A stretch of 64,000 nucleotides of DNA from Fragum whitleyi (Eukaryota > Mollusca > Bivalvia > Cardiida > Cardiidae). Positions 32,331 through 43,113 of this stretch are shown piece by piece. Position 1 is the stretch's first letter. Each line of letters opens with the position of its first letter. A program made the position numbers and the translations under genes. Below the pieces are notes generated by a model. It did not search any database. It was not told the DNA's origin and saw nothing but the letters and a program-made list of their open reading frames with translations. Location of the stretch: assembly GCA_948146395.1 (NCBI GenBank), contig OX411544.1, positions 92,367,232 through 92,431,231 of the forward strand. The letters are read 5' to 3'.

Positions 32331-33104
32331 AACACTATATATCTACTATATATCTACTAAAATATACTATAAATGGGTAAACAAAATCCCGTAACAACAC
32401 TTATACTAAGCTGTAGTTGCGAGCTTTTGGTTGCCTAACGTCGATATTTTGTTTAACATTTTTGTCCTAGATCAAATCGAGAACGACGTTCTGTCACTTC
32501 AAATAATGTTACGTATCTGAAATCCCCTTATTCCTCGAGTTGTCTTGTTTGTTTGTATCTGTCTTGGAATAGCGAAAAATAAAGTCCGGAGTTTCTCCTA
32601 ACCTATCTTTTTTACCAGCCATGTGATCAGAATGACAAAACGGTGCTCCCTGTTTGCAAAATATACCCTACTTTGCACGCATTTTTTCTTTGATCAACAT
32701 GTTGATATTGAAAATGTTTTAAGCGTTTTATTTCCTGGTATCACATCTCATGGAATTGGCAAAACATTGTCGGGAGCTACTATATGAGTCAGTGCGTGAC
32801 ATTTCCAACAATTTGAAATGTATGTGAGGTGCAAGCATTGAGTAGCGTAAACAGTCACATACTGTAAATATAAAGTTACCTGATGGTCTACAGATACTTT
32901 GAGACCTTACCTATCGCATAGTGAAGACTCTGAGCAGACTGTGCGGATGCACAGGCTGGTCAGAGTCGTTGTTTGCGCATACTTAGAATTGTTAGAAATC
33001 TCATGCACAGGATCATATAGAAATATGCACTGGTGATAATCACGGTTTCGTAAAGCCCTCAACCTGAACCTTTAAATTTAAACCTTCAACCGGAGAAGCT
33101 CTTC
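32331..33104. other. Intronic, no gene identified
   Basis: Includes a TTTGCAAA-family fragment near 32650-32700 and an inverted-repeat stretch GACTCTGAGCAGACTGTGCG with CACAGGCTGGTCAGAGTC at 32928-32970. No coding exon recognised. Confidence 0.5.
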
Positions 33105-33250
33105 CCTTTAAGGAAGCAGTTGGAGGCTAGGAAAGGGTGTGGTGGTTGTACTTGTGAGAGAAATACCAGGAAGCCATTGTTAGGTGCTCCAGCTGCCGCG
33201 ATATAACTGAAAAAATTTTGAAAGCGGCGTTAAACTCCATTTAATCAATT
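33105..33250 (+). mobile_element. SINE, molluscan 3'-domain type
   Basis: TTGGAGGCTAGGAAAGGGTG, GAGAGAAATACCAGGAAGCC, GCTGCCGCGATATAACTGAA and AAAGCGGCGTTAAACTCCA. Duplicate at 46878-47023. A bare tail fragment is at about 33855-33895. Confidence 0.7.
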
Positions 33251-33544
33251 AACCCTTTGAGACAGACATATAACAGAACTGCAGTTTGAGATTTATTGGG
33301 CTGGAGTCCAATAAATGGATAATTGCCTGGTATATGGTTTGCGTGTTTCCTATGCCAATTGGGAGCGTGAACATGTCTCTTCTGACAGTGGTGTTGCAGA
33401 CAAACTACTTGTATGATACAAGGAAACAATTTTTCGTGTAACCCGTCCACCGAAGATGGTAATACATAAATAGATAAAATGTTAGTAAACTCGAAAAGAA
33501 AAATGGTCAATAGAACCCCCAAAAACAAATCCCTTCACACAAAA

Positions 33545-33775
33545 AAACCATCTGGGAAGTTTTTAATACAATAAACATTTGTAAAATATATTAAGTAAAA
33601 CAGAGGTCAACCAGAAGCCGCATTCCGAAAATGTTAATTGGGAAGGAAGAATGTTCATTCTAGAGCCAGAAAAATACTCTTAGCGAACTATTCGACCCAA
33701 TTCAGTCTTCGAAGCCAACGAAGGCTGACGGCAGACTGACAACGGTCGATACTTTGTGCATTTCCTGGAGATTCT
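33545..33775 (+). mobile_element. MITE family B, diverged copy
   Basis: AACCATCTGGGAAGTTTTTA, GAGGTCAACCAGAAGCCGCA, ATTCTAGAGCCAGAAAAATA and CGACCCAATTCAGTCTTCG follow the family B order. Ends are lost. Duplicate at 47318-47546. A short family A right end follows at 33780-33835. Confidence 0.55.
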
Positions 33776-34378
33776 GAATTGAGCGATTCAGAATGGGTTT
33801 TATTGAGATGACTGTCATTTTATTTAGTTTACATCTTTAGTGATATGACTAAAATCGTTGAAAGCGGCGTAAAAACCAATTCGATTAAAAGTGAAAGTCC
33901 GATTTACTCGTGACTTTTTCATAGATAAAATACGCAAATCTATTAAAGCACGTACCTGAATACCAGTTCCAACAATTTGCAGACATGCTATTCCATGGTG
34001 GTATGCGGGAGTTTAAAATTTAAGGTTTTAAAGTCCATACACGATCAAAATAATTGATGACAATTTTGGATGAAACTTCAAGATCACTCATGCACGTATA
34101 TTTGTCTTATTCTTCAGTATTGGCAATATTATTGATCATTATTGATTATTTAAATTAAAGGTTATCAATGTATTGATTTAGTATTGTTGTAAACGATACT
34201 GGTCCATTCGGGAAATAGCTCGTACTTTTCCATAAACTGGAAGGTGCCTCGGACGAAAGTGCAGTTATCTTGTGTCATTATTTTAGGAAATTCGGCTTCC
34301 GGTGGAACTTTGATTAATGGGCTACGCTTGAAAAAAATATTCCTTGAATGCCTTCCTATAGTCTATGGAGATCTTACA

Positions 34379-34445
34379 GGCATATTACAATTTGATGACA
34401 AAACGCAGTAAAGCACTGCGCTTTGTTATCAAATTATGATATGCC
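34379..34445. repeat. Hairpin upstream of the LINE
   Basis: GGCATATTACAATTTGATGA and CAAAACGCAG pair with CTGCGCTTTG and TTATCAAATTATGATATGCC around a short loop. Duplicate at about 48149-48215. Confidence 0.8.
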
Positions 34446-34531
34446 CTGGTTTTATCTTTCGTTGATTTTTGATTTTCTCCACGTCATCTTCATGTTTGTG
34501 ACGCCATGAACTTAATATTGTTAATGGTCGC

Positions 34532-37168
34532 TTGGAAAAGGGAGATTATACATATCATGGATTATATAGGGGTAACTCTGTAAATAGTACTGTTGACTAT
34601 TTAATAACAAATTATTTGAATTTTGACAGGTTGAGTAATTTTAATGTTAATTCATTGACAGAATTTAGCGATCACAGCTCAATTTCATTTTCTCTGTCAT
34701 ATGAATACTCCTATTTACATTGTCTTGATAAAGTAACGTACTTTGATAAAATAGTTTGGAAAAGTGAAATAAAAGAAGACTTGTCTTCTGTTTTAGAAGA
34801 CAAGACTCATTTGTTTCATAATTTAATAGATCGCCTAGTAACAAATGAAATAGATATAAATGACTGTATTTCTCAGTTTTCAAATCTAATATATGACATT
34901 TCTTTTTCATTATGTGGGAAAACGGTAAAAAGTGGTATACATAAAAGTCGAAAATCAAAATCTCCATGGTTTGATAACGATTGCAAAATGGCAAAAAAAT
35001 CATTTTTCAATGCTAAGCGAAAATTTCTTTCAGATAAAACCCATTCAAATAGAGATGAGTTTATGAAAGATAGGTCAGACTTTAATAGAGTGAAACGGAA
35101 AGCTAAAAATAAATATTATCATAAAGAAAATATTAACCTTTCAAACTTGGCTAAGAGCAGTCCTAGACAATTTTGGGACAGAATTCGCCAATCTAAGCAG
35201 TCTTCTGAAAATGATACAAACTTATCAGCAGAAGATTTTGCTCAGTATTTTGCAAATATTTCCAATAACCAAGAACCTAATTTATCAAATACTTTTATAA
35301 ATGGTGATACAGACAATTTGTCTTTTATCGAATCATTAGATATGAACATTAGCACCGAAGAGATTCAAAAGGCAATTAGCTCAATGAATAGACATAAAAG
35401 TTCCGATATTGAAGGCAACGTTGCAGATTTTTTTATCGATTGTAAGGATTTTATAGCCCCCTTTCTCACATCGATTTTTAATCACATTTATAATACGGGT
35501 AATTATCCTGTTTCATGGACAAAAGGTGCAATAGTACCTCTTTTTAAAAAAGGTGATAAGAATAACCCTGAATGTTACAGGGGCATTACACTTATCAACA
35601 TTTCAGCAAAAATCTTCTCGCTCGTTTTAAGAAACAGATTGAATTCATGGTGCGAAAACAACCGTGTTTTTTATGAAAATCAATTCAGATTTCGAAGCAA
35701 ACATTCAACATCCGATGCCATCTTTATTCTTCACACTATAATTCAAAATATCTTATCAAAGAACAATAAACTATGGTGTATTTTCATTGATTATAAGAGA
35801 GCATTCGATACTGTGGACAGAGATTCTCTGTTTTATAAACTAATAGAACTAGGCGTAAGTTGCAAATTTATCACTATTATAAAAGCAATGTACAAAAGTG
35901 TTCAATCTTGTGAAAAGTTATCAAATAATTCATCTCTTTCGGATTTTTTCAACGTGAGTATCGGTTTAAAACAAGGTGAACCTCTCTCGCCCATCTTGTT
36001 TCTTCTCTTCATTAATGATATAACTGAAAATTTAGACTTAAACTCAATGAGTGACTCAGACTTGGAATTATTGTCAAAATATTTAATCTTATTTGCGGAT
36101 GATATAGTTCTGTTTACCACCAGCCAAGAAAGCCTCCAAGCCCAAATAGATAGTCTATATCAGTATTCGTGTAAATGGGGTCTTGAAATAAATATTGAGA
36201 AAACCAAAGTTTGTGTTTTTGAAAAAAGAAAGTCTCTGAAAGATCGCAATATTTTAATCAATGGTAAAATTGTTGAATTTGTCGATCAGTTTTCATATTT
36301 AGGACTCGTTTTCAACTATACAGGATCGTTTAATCTAGCGGTGAAAACGTTGAATGATCAAGCTTCAAGAGCATACAATAGTCTTCTGAAGATTTTTGAT
36401 ACTAATTCGTTTGATATTAAAACAAAGATTACATTATTTGATTCGATGGTACAACCAATTTTGCTCTACGGAGCGGAAGTGTGGGGTATATATAACTTCA
36501 CAACTGTAGACAATTTACATTTGAGATTTTTAAGATATCTGTTGGGAGTTAAAAAGCAGACTCCAATTTGTGCTATATTTGGAGAATTCGGAAGATTGCC
36601 CTTTTCAGTAAAGAGCAAACAAAGAGCACTCAAGGTTTGGTGTAAATCTATGTCAGGTAATCATCCAAATCTATACGATGCATATCTTAATCAATGTAAC
36701 CTTAATTCTAATGTGAGTTGGGCCAAAAGGGTTAATTCTATAATCGACCATCTTGGCTTAACTAATATCAGAATGAACTTCAACCCTAGTGTCAATAATT
36801 CTGAAATTTTGAAGAAGAGATTAAGTGATCAGTATATACAGAGCTGGCTTTCTTCGATCAACAACTCTAGTAAACTTACTTATTATTGTAAATTCAAAAA
36901 GGAATTTATATACGAAAAATATCTTGATAATATCACAAATAACAAATGGTTAAAACTATATGCATGCTTTAGGTTGAGCTCTCACAGTTTAGAGATAGAA
37001 ACTGGTAGATTTACTGGTATTTATAGAGAAAATAGGCACTGCAAAGTTTGTTCTTCAAATGTTATCGAATCGGAATTTCATTTCTTGCTTTGTTGTAATA
37101 AATATGAAAATGCAAGACGAAAATATTTTAGAAATATTTCCTGGCCAAATATTAATACTTTTTTCTAA
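34532..37168 (+). CDS. Reverse transcriptase ORF of a LINE, copy 1
   Basis: An 878-codon ORF. Residues about 10-52 are the C-terminal edge of the endonuclease (NSTVDYLITN, SDHSSI). The reverse transcriptase spans about 330-605. It has PLFKKGDKNNPECYRGITL, motif A FIDYKRAFD with catalytic D420, motif B GLKQGEPLSP (478-487) and motif C FADD with D523/D524. A C-terminal Cys-His motif follows (C837, C840, H850, C854). Two positions deviate from the usual family pattern: QFRFR has Arg386 where Gly is common, and motif B has Glu483 where Cys is common. The ORF ends early at a T-run frameshift near 37158-37166, and the expected C-terminal tail continues in another frame to 37274. The start is only the first Met after truncation, not a native start. 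Differs from copy 2 at residue 702 (Val) and 831 (Tyr). Confidence 0.9.
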   Translation: MEKGDYTYHGLYRGNSVNSTVDYLITNYLNFDRLSNFNVNSLTEFSDHSSISFSLSYEYSYLHCLDKVTYFDKIVWKSEIKEDLSSVLEDKTHLFHNLIDRLVTNEIDINDCISQFSNLIYDISFSLCGKTVKSGIHKSRKSKSPWFDNDCKMAKKSFFNAKRKFLSDKTHSNRDEFMKDRSDFNRVKRKAKNKYYHKENINLSNLAKSSPRQFWDRIRQSKQSSENDTNLSAEDFAQYFANISNNQEPNLSNTFINGDTDNLSFIESLDMNISTEEIQKAISSMNRHKSSDIEGNVADFFIDCKDFIAPFLTSIFNHIYNTGNYPVSWTKGAIVPLFKKGDKNNPECYRGITLINISAKIFSLVLRNRLNSWCENNRVFYENQFRFRSKHSTSDAIFILHTIIQNILSKNNKLWCIFIDYKRAFDTVDRDSLFYKLIELGVSCKFITIIKAMYKSVQSCEKLSNNSSLSDFFNVSIGLKQGEPLSPILFLLFINDITENLDLNSMSDSDLELLSKYLILFADDIVLFTTSQESLQAQIDSLYQYSCKWGLEINIEKTKVCVFEKRKSLKDRNILINGKIVEFVDQFSYLGLVFNYTGSFNLAVKTLNDQASRAYNSLLKIFDTNSFDIKTKITLFDSMVQPILLYGAEVWGIYNFTTVDNLHLRFLRYLLGVKKQTPICAIFGEFGRLPFSVKSKQRALKVWCKSMSGNHPNLYDAYLNQCNLNSNVSWAKRVNSIIDHLGLTNIRMNFNPSVNNSEILKKRLSDQYIQSWLSSINNSSKLTYYCKFKKEFIYEKYLDNITNNKWLKLYACFRLSSHSLEIETGRFTGIYRENRHCKVCSSNVIESEFHFLLCCNKYENARRKYFRNISWPNINTFF

Positions 37169-37274
37169 ATTAATGTCCTCATCAAAAAAGTCTATACTGA
37201 CTGCCATCTGCAAATATCTTTCTGAAAGTTACACTTTACGTGATGAAGCCTTGAAAGATAAGGCTGTTCCATAA
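37165..37274 (+). pseudogene. Out-of-frame C-terminal tail of the LINE protein
   Basis: After the T-run the +1 frame reads KLMSSSKKSILTAICKYLSE, then SYTLRDEALKDKAVP-stop. This has the composition of the usual final helix of such LINE proteins. The same frameshift is present in the duplicate (to 51045), so it predates the duplication. Confidence 0.6.
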
Positions 37275-37447
37275 ACTTAATTAATCAATTAATTAGTGAT
37301 GTTTTTTCTCGGATGAATTATCATCTGAAATATGCATGTATAATGTATGTATGTATTTGTCTTTGCCATATTCTGTTTGTTTTGTAAATGGCCATAGACA
37401 TATATATGTCGAATTTTGCCATTAAAGAATTGAATTGAATTGAATTG

Positions 37448-37923
37448 GTAATCCACGTGCGAAACGACGCGCTTTCAAGTCTGCGACCTCATTATTCCCT
37501 TTGTCCAATCTCATTAAAATCGGATCCACCATATTGCAAACGCTACGCCCCTGCGAAGCGGTAGCATAGTGGTTTCGTAAAGATGATTATAATTAGATTG
37601 CCTTTTGTCTATTTCGTAGAATCGGCGAGGGTTCCCGACTAGATAATGGTCGTTTACGGACCAACGATTCCTTTATTCCCAATATATGAATTGGATGACG
37701 TCGTGGGGCGTCTTGAACGTTTTGGGGTACTCATTAAATGAAAATTTGTGTTTATCTCTTTAGGCAATATTACGAGAGTATCCACTTTAAGCGAGAAGCC
37801 AATTTACAAAAGTCAAACTCTTTCAAACAGGAACAAGTCCACAAATATGCGTTTGTTTTCATAATACGTCATTTTATCGCTGTCCGAGTGTATGTAGTGT
37901 GGTGATTTGTCAGTCGTGTATCA
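37448..37923. other. Intronic, no gene identified
   Basis: Slightly GC-richer stretch after the LINE, with TACGCCCCTGCGAAGCGGTA near 37549. No repeat family recognised. Confidence 0.45.
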
Positions 37924-38358
37924 TACAGTAAGTTTCATCGTAAAATTGGTTTTCATCTCAATCAAAACAGTTCTAAATCGCTCACTCAGCGCTCCATTTA
38001 TTCATTGTAAACACTCTCTCAAACCATTGAAAAGCGCTCCAAATTCACCAAAAATGACAAAATCAACGACTGCATTCAAAATACATATAGCTAGATAAAA
38101 TCGTGATTTTCATTGACATAATTGAAATTTTGAGTGTCTGATTGGTTTGTGAAGAAATAGAAAGCTATTCATAAAAGTTGTGTGCACATTTTATTAAAGG
38201 GAAGTAATAAATACATTGTATTGCTGTTTTTGTTCATCCTGAACAAAATTAGCGATATTGGATTACTACCCTTTAATTTCACTCAAAACTCATCTCATTC
38301 ATTCAATTTCATTCCAAAATCATTCAACTTGTCATTTTCATAATGATGTTAAGCTGTA
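37924..38358 (-). mobile_element. MITE family A (reverse), copy in duplication copy 1
   Basis: Starts TACAGTAAGTTTCATCGTAA and ends TGTCATTTTCATAATGATGT-TAAGCTGTA. The central TTTTTGTTCATCCTGAACAA pair is intact. Duplicate at 51695-52129. Confidence 0.85.
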
Positions 38359-39479
38359 TTTGTTTTTTCTTTATATATTTTTTGTCCAAATATAGTGCAT
38401 TCCTCAGAGATCTCAAAAATATTTTAGTTTGACGTCTGTCAGACGGTATTTCGATTATAGGATGATTACTCAATGATCTTTGCGAAGGTTTATGGTCCCT
38501 TAGGGAGAAGAGGAACGAGAGAAAATATATATTCTGCTTGGATAATTAAATAATTACTATATGGCCCTCAGACTATGAAAACGACTGAGGAGAAATGAAT
38601 GTAATATTTGTCTAAGAATTTTAAACAAGCGTACCGCTCTGAAAAAAATACATAATTATTTCATAAATTGATTTCTCTTTCTTCGCGAACCACTATACAT
38701 CAGTTGCACATGAAAACTTAACCAAGGATTATTATGTCCGAAAAGGTTTCGGAAATCCGCGAAATATGATATAAAAAGTGACGAACCTTTGTTTAGAGAC
38801 TGAATTTATGGTTACAGAAACATGTGCAAAGTTTCTAAACAATATCTTGAGTAGAAATAGAGATATAACTGATATATACATGTATATAACAGTTGCATGT
38901 AAAAACAAACCCAAGACTTTTAAGTCCGAAAATGTTTTTGATATCACTGAATTCATTATCAGAGTAATGAATCTTTGACTAGAGTTGGTTTGACTATGGT
39001 TAGAGAAGCATGTGCAAAGTTTCAATGCAATATCTTTAGTGTAAAGGGTTTTGATACAGTTGCAACTAAAAGCTGAAAACATAGTCGATGCTGATGCAAA
39101 CGCTGATGCCGACGCCCGGCTGATCGGAATAGCCCTGCTTTTCTACGAAAAGTCGAGCTAAAAAATTAACCTAAGGACCAATGATGCAAATATTGAAATT
39201 GGCCGAACAATTTGGGACCAGAAATGTTTCAAGCTTTCAAATTGAAAGTAAACTTGGTCTTAAATGCCAATATTTAGGGGTCAATCAAAGTTTCGTTACA
39301 GGTTTTATAGGAGTCACACAAGAATAAATTATGAGAGAATTCATAGAAAATAGTCCAGTGGTTTTGAAGTAGACGATGCTTGAAAAGTTAAAAAGGAAAT
39401 TTTGATCGCCCTGCTACACTTGCGTTTTTAAGCTCTTATAGATTATTTGAACACGATGCAAAAAGGTCACATTAGGAAA
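38359..39479. other. Intronic, no gene identified; repeated amid duplication
   Basis: Two related segments (about 38740-38990 and 38985-39130, sharing GCATGTGCAAAGTTTC and CAATATCTTGAGT/CAATATCTTTAGT) suggest a small tandem-core element ending near GACGCCCGGCTGATCGGAAT. Minus and plus open frames here have no domain. Confidence 0.5.
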
Positions 39480-39659
39480 TCAAAGTACTGAAAGTACTGA
39501 TAAGTTGGAATGCGTTCGAGAGACGGTGACCTCAAGCTACTAACGAAGCTGACGCCTCCCGCCCACCACAGGTGATCACATAATACGTCTCGTCTTTTGA
39601 CGGGCGTATATAAATCAATGTATTTCAACAACGAGAGACGCTTAAACCTCTGAATCGCT

Positions 39660-40240
39660 ATACAGGCCTGAATCTGATGAAAGAAAAATGATAATAAGAG
39701 GGCCAGAATGACCCTAAACCGCTTACCTGAATTCGATTGGTCTAATGGATCTTATCCAAGAAACTTTCTGGCAAAGATTCATTCAAATTTGCCTAATTGT
39801 TGAAGAGAAGACATAATTCGAATTATAAGCAGTCATAATAGACCTTGTCAACCCATTCATTACAGAGGAGACTCAAAATTAGCCCTACCCTGCCACGCCC
39901 ATATTTATGGGCTAATGACAATTTTGTCCACAATATTTGAAGTGGGTCATCAAAGGAACATTCTTGTAAAGTTTGATTGAAACCTGCTCAGTGATTCAGG
40001 AGAAGATATCGTTCAAAGATTTTGGGCTCAAAATAAGCCCGCCCTGCCATACCCATATTTATTGGCCAATTAGAATATAGCGACAATTTTGAAGAGGGTT
40101 ACATTCTGGCAAAATTCCATTGTAATTGGCCCAGCGATTGAGGAAAAGAAGAAGTCTTAAGAAAGTTGACGACGGACGACGGAGTCAGGGTGATCCTAAA
40201 ACCTCCCTTTGAGCACGTTGTGCTCAGGTGAGCTAAAAAA
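39660..40240 (-). repeat. Tandem-core element nested in the 2.6-kb insertion
   Basis: About three units carrying CCCATATTTATGGGCTAAT, TTTTGAAGAGGGTTACATTC and GAGGAAAAGAAGAAGTC, ending GACGACGGACGACGGAG and TTGAGCACGTTGTGCTCAGG-TGAGCTAAAAAAG. Reverse orientation relative to 15035-15770. Confidence 0.7.
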
Positions 40241-40774
40241 GAAGAAAATGATACGGACCAGACAGCCGACTAATGGACGCACAGGGGAACACTCATACAC
40301 TCAAAATAGTTTTTATTTTATTTTTCGAATGACTTTTGCTCCATTTGGGTTATCAATTACAATTTTAATTAGAAGTGTCGCAAAGCTGACCTCAACAAGT
40401 GATTTGTCCATGATGAAAAGATATTTTCGCAAGGAAGTCTTTTACTTCATGAGTTGGAATCTCAAGACAATTTCAGGACGAAGTTCAATTGTGATTTCGA
40501 CCTTTGTGACTCTAAAATTGGGCACTTCCTCGGTCATTGACAAGTTTTATGATTTGGGTCAATTGGTTGTTCAGTTAGAGTGGAAACTGTTAACTGTTTA
40601 AATTTACTGATGACCGTGACATGTATGACCCCGAAACAATAGGGCAATATTTGTGTAAAGTTTCGTTATTGCAGGTCAATTGCTTCTCCGTTTATAGCGG
40701 AAAGCAAAAGATCAATGGATTGAGAGACAGACATGATGAAATCAATATATGCTACTCTACTTCTGAGCTCGGAG
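40241..40774. other. Interior of the insertion, no gene identified
   Basis: A 130-codon frame at 40209-40601 begins inside the tandem-core end and shows no domain. I regard it as chance. Confidence 0.5.
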
Positions 40775-41210
40775 TACAGTTAATTACATCGTGAAATTGA
40801 TAAGGTGAACGATTTTGAAATGATTTAGGCATGATGTTGAATGAGTGAGCGGAGCGCGATTTGAGTGAAATTTAAGGGATGGAATTCAGTGTCGCTTATT
40901 TTGTTCAGGATGAACAAAATAAGCGATATATAAATCCTATATAAATTATGCATAAAAGTTCATTCAATAGCTTTCTATACCGTCAAGAACCAATCAGACG
41001 CTTTAAATTTCAATTATGTCAGTAAAATCGCGAATTGGTTCTTGCTTAATTAATCTTGAATGTACATGTTGATCTTATTTTTTTAGTAACTTTGAGCGTT
41101 TTTGAATGGTTTGAGTGAGTGTTTGGAATGAATCAATGGAGCGCTGAGTGAGCGATTAAGAATGTTTTTTTATTGAGATGAATGTCATTTTCACAATGTA
41201 ACTAACTGTA
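40775..41210 (+). mobile_element. MITE family A nested in the 2.6-kb insertion
   Basis: Starts TACAGTTAATTACATCGTGA and ends GTCATTTTCACAATGTAACT-AACTGTA. The central TTTTGTTCAGGATGAACAAA pair is perfect. Confidence 0.85.
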
Positions 41211-42048
41211 TGGTGGTGCTCTTAAACATGTTGATGTGTAAGAATGTGAAGAAAACAAGTTGAACTAGTTGGTTTGTTTCAAATGGCAAATTGTCTTGGT
41301 GATAAATGCAATTGGGCAAAGATATTCATAATTCAATTAAAGATATGGTGGCAAGGGTTTATGTGGATGAGTACTGGGTTTTTACAATGAAACATTCATG
41401 TAAATAACTGCAATATGACGAAAAAAAAACGACAATATCTTGCAAAAATATTTATTAACTTTAAAAGTGTATCATCACTTTAAAAAAGATTTTTATTTCG
41501 TAGCTTATTTCGTAGAAATTTACAATATAACACCTTGTCAAAAGAAGGTCGTTCAGAAAGAGAAACTATACCTTTAAAAGAAGCTATAACATAATTTTAC
41601 GAAAAACAGGTCGCGACCTTACCAAATAAGCAGATCACGTGATTGGTCTGTGCCATTGCTACAATACTGAGAAAACAGATCGCGACATTACCAAATAAGC
41701 AGATCACGTGATTGGCTAGTGCTATTGTCTATTGCTGACCTTATTGGACTTGACTTATCACATGATTTCCAAATATAGTAATGCACACATGTGATACTAA
41801 TATATTCGTACGCAAATTGTCAATAAACATCGTTTAAAACATAAATTAGCGTGTTAATAATATACGTGAAGTGATAGTTGTGTAATTGTACAGCATTATT
41901 TCTTTTTGATGAGATAAACTGTATGTCTTTGTCAAGTTGAGATACACAAAATAGGCCGAAGTGTATTCATATCCTGTTCACGTGATATGTGTTCTCAAGA
42001 AACCCGAAATGAAATTATCTTGTGTTCAGTTTGCGGTTTTGTTAAATC
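41211..42048. other. Rest of insertion interior
   Basis: Apart from the 66-bp repeat, an AT-rich stretch with no recognised coding or repeat feature. Confidence 0.45.
41604..41735. promoter_or_regulatory. Tandem 66-bp repeat with E-box/CCAAT pair
   Basis: Two units, each with TCGCGACCTTACC or TCGCGACATTACC, CAAATAAGCAGATCACGTGA and TTGG. Each has a perfect E-box CACGTG (41636-41641, 41705-41710) immediately followed by ATTGG, the inverse of CCAAT. A weaker TCACATGA follows at 41758. The arrangement resembles a promoter or enhancer module, but no gene start is evident nearby. Confidence 0.45.
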
Positions 42049-42079
42049 TAAGTTGGAATTGCTCCGCATTCCAACTTAA

Positions 42080-42758
42080 AAATCATGACAAATTTGGATG
42101 AAATTAACTCAGCGGTTTTGGACGATGAGAAATTTTAAAATTATAAAATCAAAAATGAGACTCATCCTGCAATGCCAAAATGTATGAGCTTATCAATATT
42201 ACGAGAGAAATACACCAAAATCACGGCATCGGTATTATTTGCATAGTCTTCCTGACGTCAGTTAGCGTAATGATAAAAACAGAAAAATACCAAATATTTT
42301 TTGGTGAAATCAACTTTTAATCGGTAACAGATGATTCTATCTTTTTGACATATTTACAAGGAAGAATTGATAAGATCATTTCATGCACAGACAAATCAAT
42401 ATCAAGAATTTTGTAAAAAGGACCGACAGAACAGAGGTAGCAAACAAATGAACATACGAACCCTACTTTTGAAAAGGTCACAAAACTCGCAAATGCAGTG
42501 AATTTTCAAAATTTCAGTAGAGTAAATACCGTCATGTTGTTGGAACAAGAAACGCTTGAGGCACAGAAGGACATAGTTTCGCTCCACTAGAATTGCACCA
42601 AGGAAACCAGGAGAAACATTAATTTGCTTCAAGTGAAATTTAAGTAAATTATGATTTTAGAAAGTTGGTCAAGATCTGTGAAAATGAAAATCTCACTATT
42701 GATTTAGTACAGTCCTTGACTCTATTATTCTAGATTTAAGACAATCATCCCTAAACAC
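42080..42758. other. End of duplication copy 1
   Basis: Non-coding sequence shared with 53251-53928. The last 120 bp (GACTCTATTATTCTAGATTT, GACAATCATCCCTAAACAC) are a unit of the tandem repeat that continues at 53929, so the duplication breakpoint falls in a repeat. Confidence 0.6.
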
Positions 42759-43113
42759 ATACATGTATACGTGTTTTCGTTATGTATACGTTTTTATTTG
42801 GGCTGTATCTGCAAATATAGGCCAGTAAAACAACAACAACAACAACAATAAATTATTATCCCTTCTCATCCTGTTCAGGACGTATAACTGCTGAACAAAT
42901 AGCTTGCAAATAGTATAGACTTAGATCAGCCTGCACACACGTGCAGTCTAATTTTTTCACACATTGTCTGATTCTATATAAAATGGTGGGGAAAAAATGA
43001 GTCAGACTGGGTGAATGTCAAAAATATTTGTTAGTTGGTGGAAATCCTTGACAAACACTGGTTGAAATGTCCCAACTACATGTACTTTTGTTAGTTTGAT
43101 TTTGTTTGAATAT

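Larger units (their letters stand above)
34510..37447 (+). mobile_element. 5'-truncated non-LTR retrotransposon (LINE), copy 1
   Basis: Begins within the last strand of an apurinic-type endonuclease (an upstream in-frame stop lies before LNIVNGRLEKGD) and runs through a reverse transcriptase ORF. A 3' untranslated region of about 170 bp ends in a short GAATT microsatellite at 37425-37447, as many CR1/L2/RTE-like LINEs do. No target duplication was identified. The copy at 48281-51218 was produced by the segmental duplication, not by a separate insertion. Confidence 0.85.
39480..42079 (+). mobile_element. Helentron-like insertion, 2600 bp, present only in duplication copy 1
   Basis: Copy 2 keeps the uninterrupted site (six A at 53248-53253). 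Here three A flank each side, so the insertion is exactly 2600 bp with no target duplication beyond A. It starts TCAAAGTACTGAAAGTACTG and has TAAGTTGGAATGCG at 39501-39514. It ends in a hairpin TAAGTTGGAAT-(TGCTCCGC)-ATTCCAACTTA at 42049-42078 that repeats the subterminal motif in inverse. A 5' TC start, short asymmetric terminal inverted repeats, a 3' terminal palindrome and insertion in an A/T homopolymer all fit the Helitron/Helentron group. No Rep/helicase is encoded, so it is non-autonomous. Nested elements are listed separately. Confidence 0.7.
28979..42758. repeat. Segmental tandem duplication, copy 1 (about 13.8 kb)
   Basis: Aligns directly with 42759-53928. The coordinate offset is 13782 at the left edge, 13773 from about 29340 to 33540, 13771 across the LINE, and 11170-11171 after the 2600-bp insertion unique to this copy. 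The first 260 bp are visibly more diverged than the rest. Beyond that only scattered substitutions and one- or two-base indels are seen. Both outer breakpoints carry ACAC, a possible microhomology. The whole block lies in one intron of the MAM/LDLa gene. Confidence 0.93.

Noticed and set aside
33241..33528. 95-codon minus-strand frame, also at 47014-47301
   Set aside because: Same reason: conserved only by duplication, and it overlaps a SINE tail.
34665..35003. 112-codon frame antisense to the LINE ORF
   Set aside because: Shadow of the reverse transcriptase reading frame.
40209..40601. 130-codon plus-strand frame inside the 2.6-kb insertion
   Set aside because: It starts within a tandem-core repeat border, has no recognisable domain, and is not a Rep or helicase.
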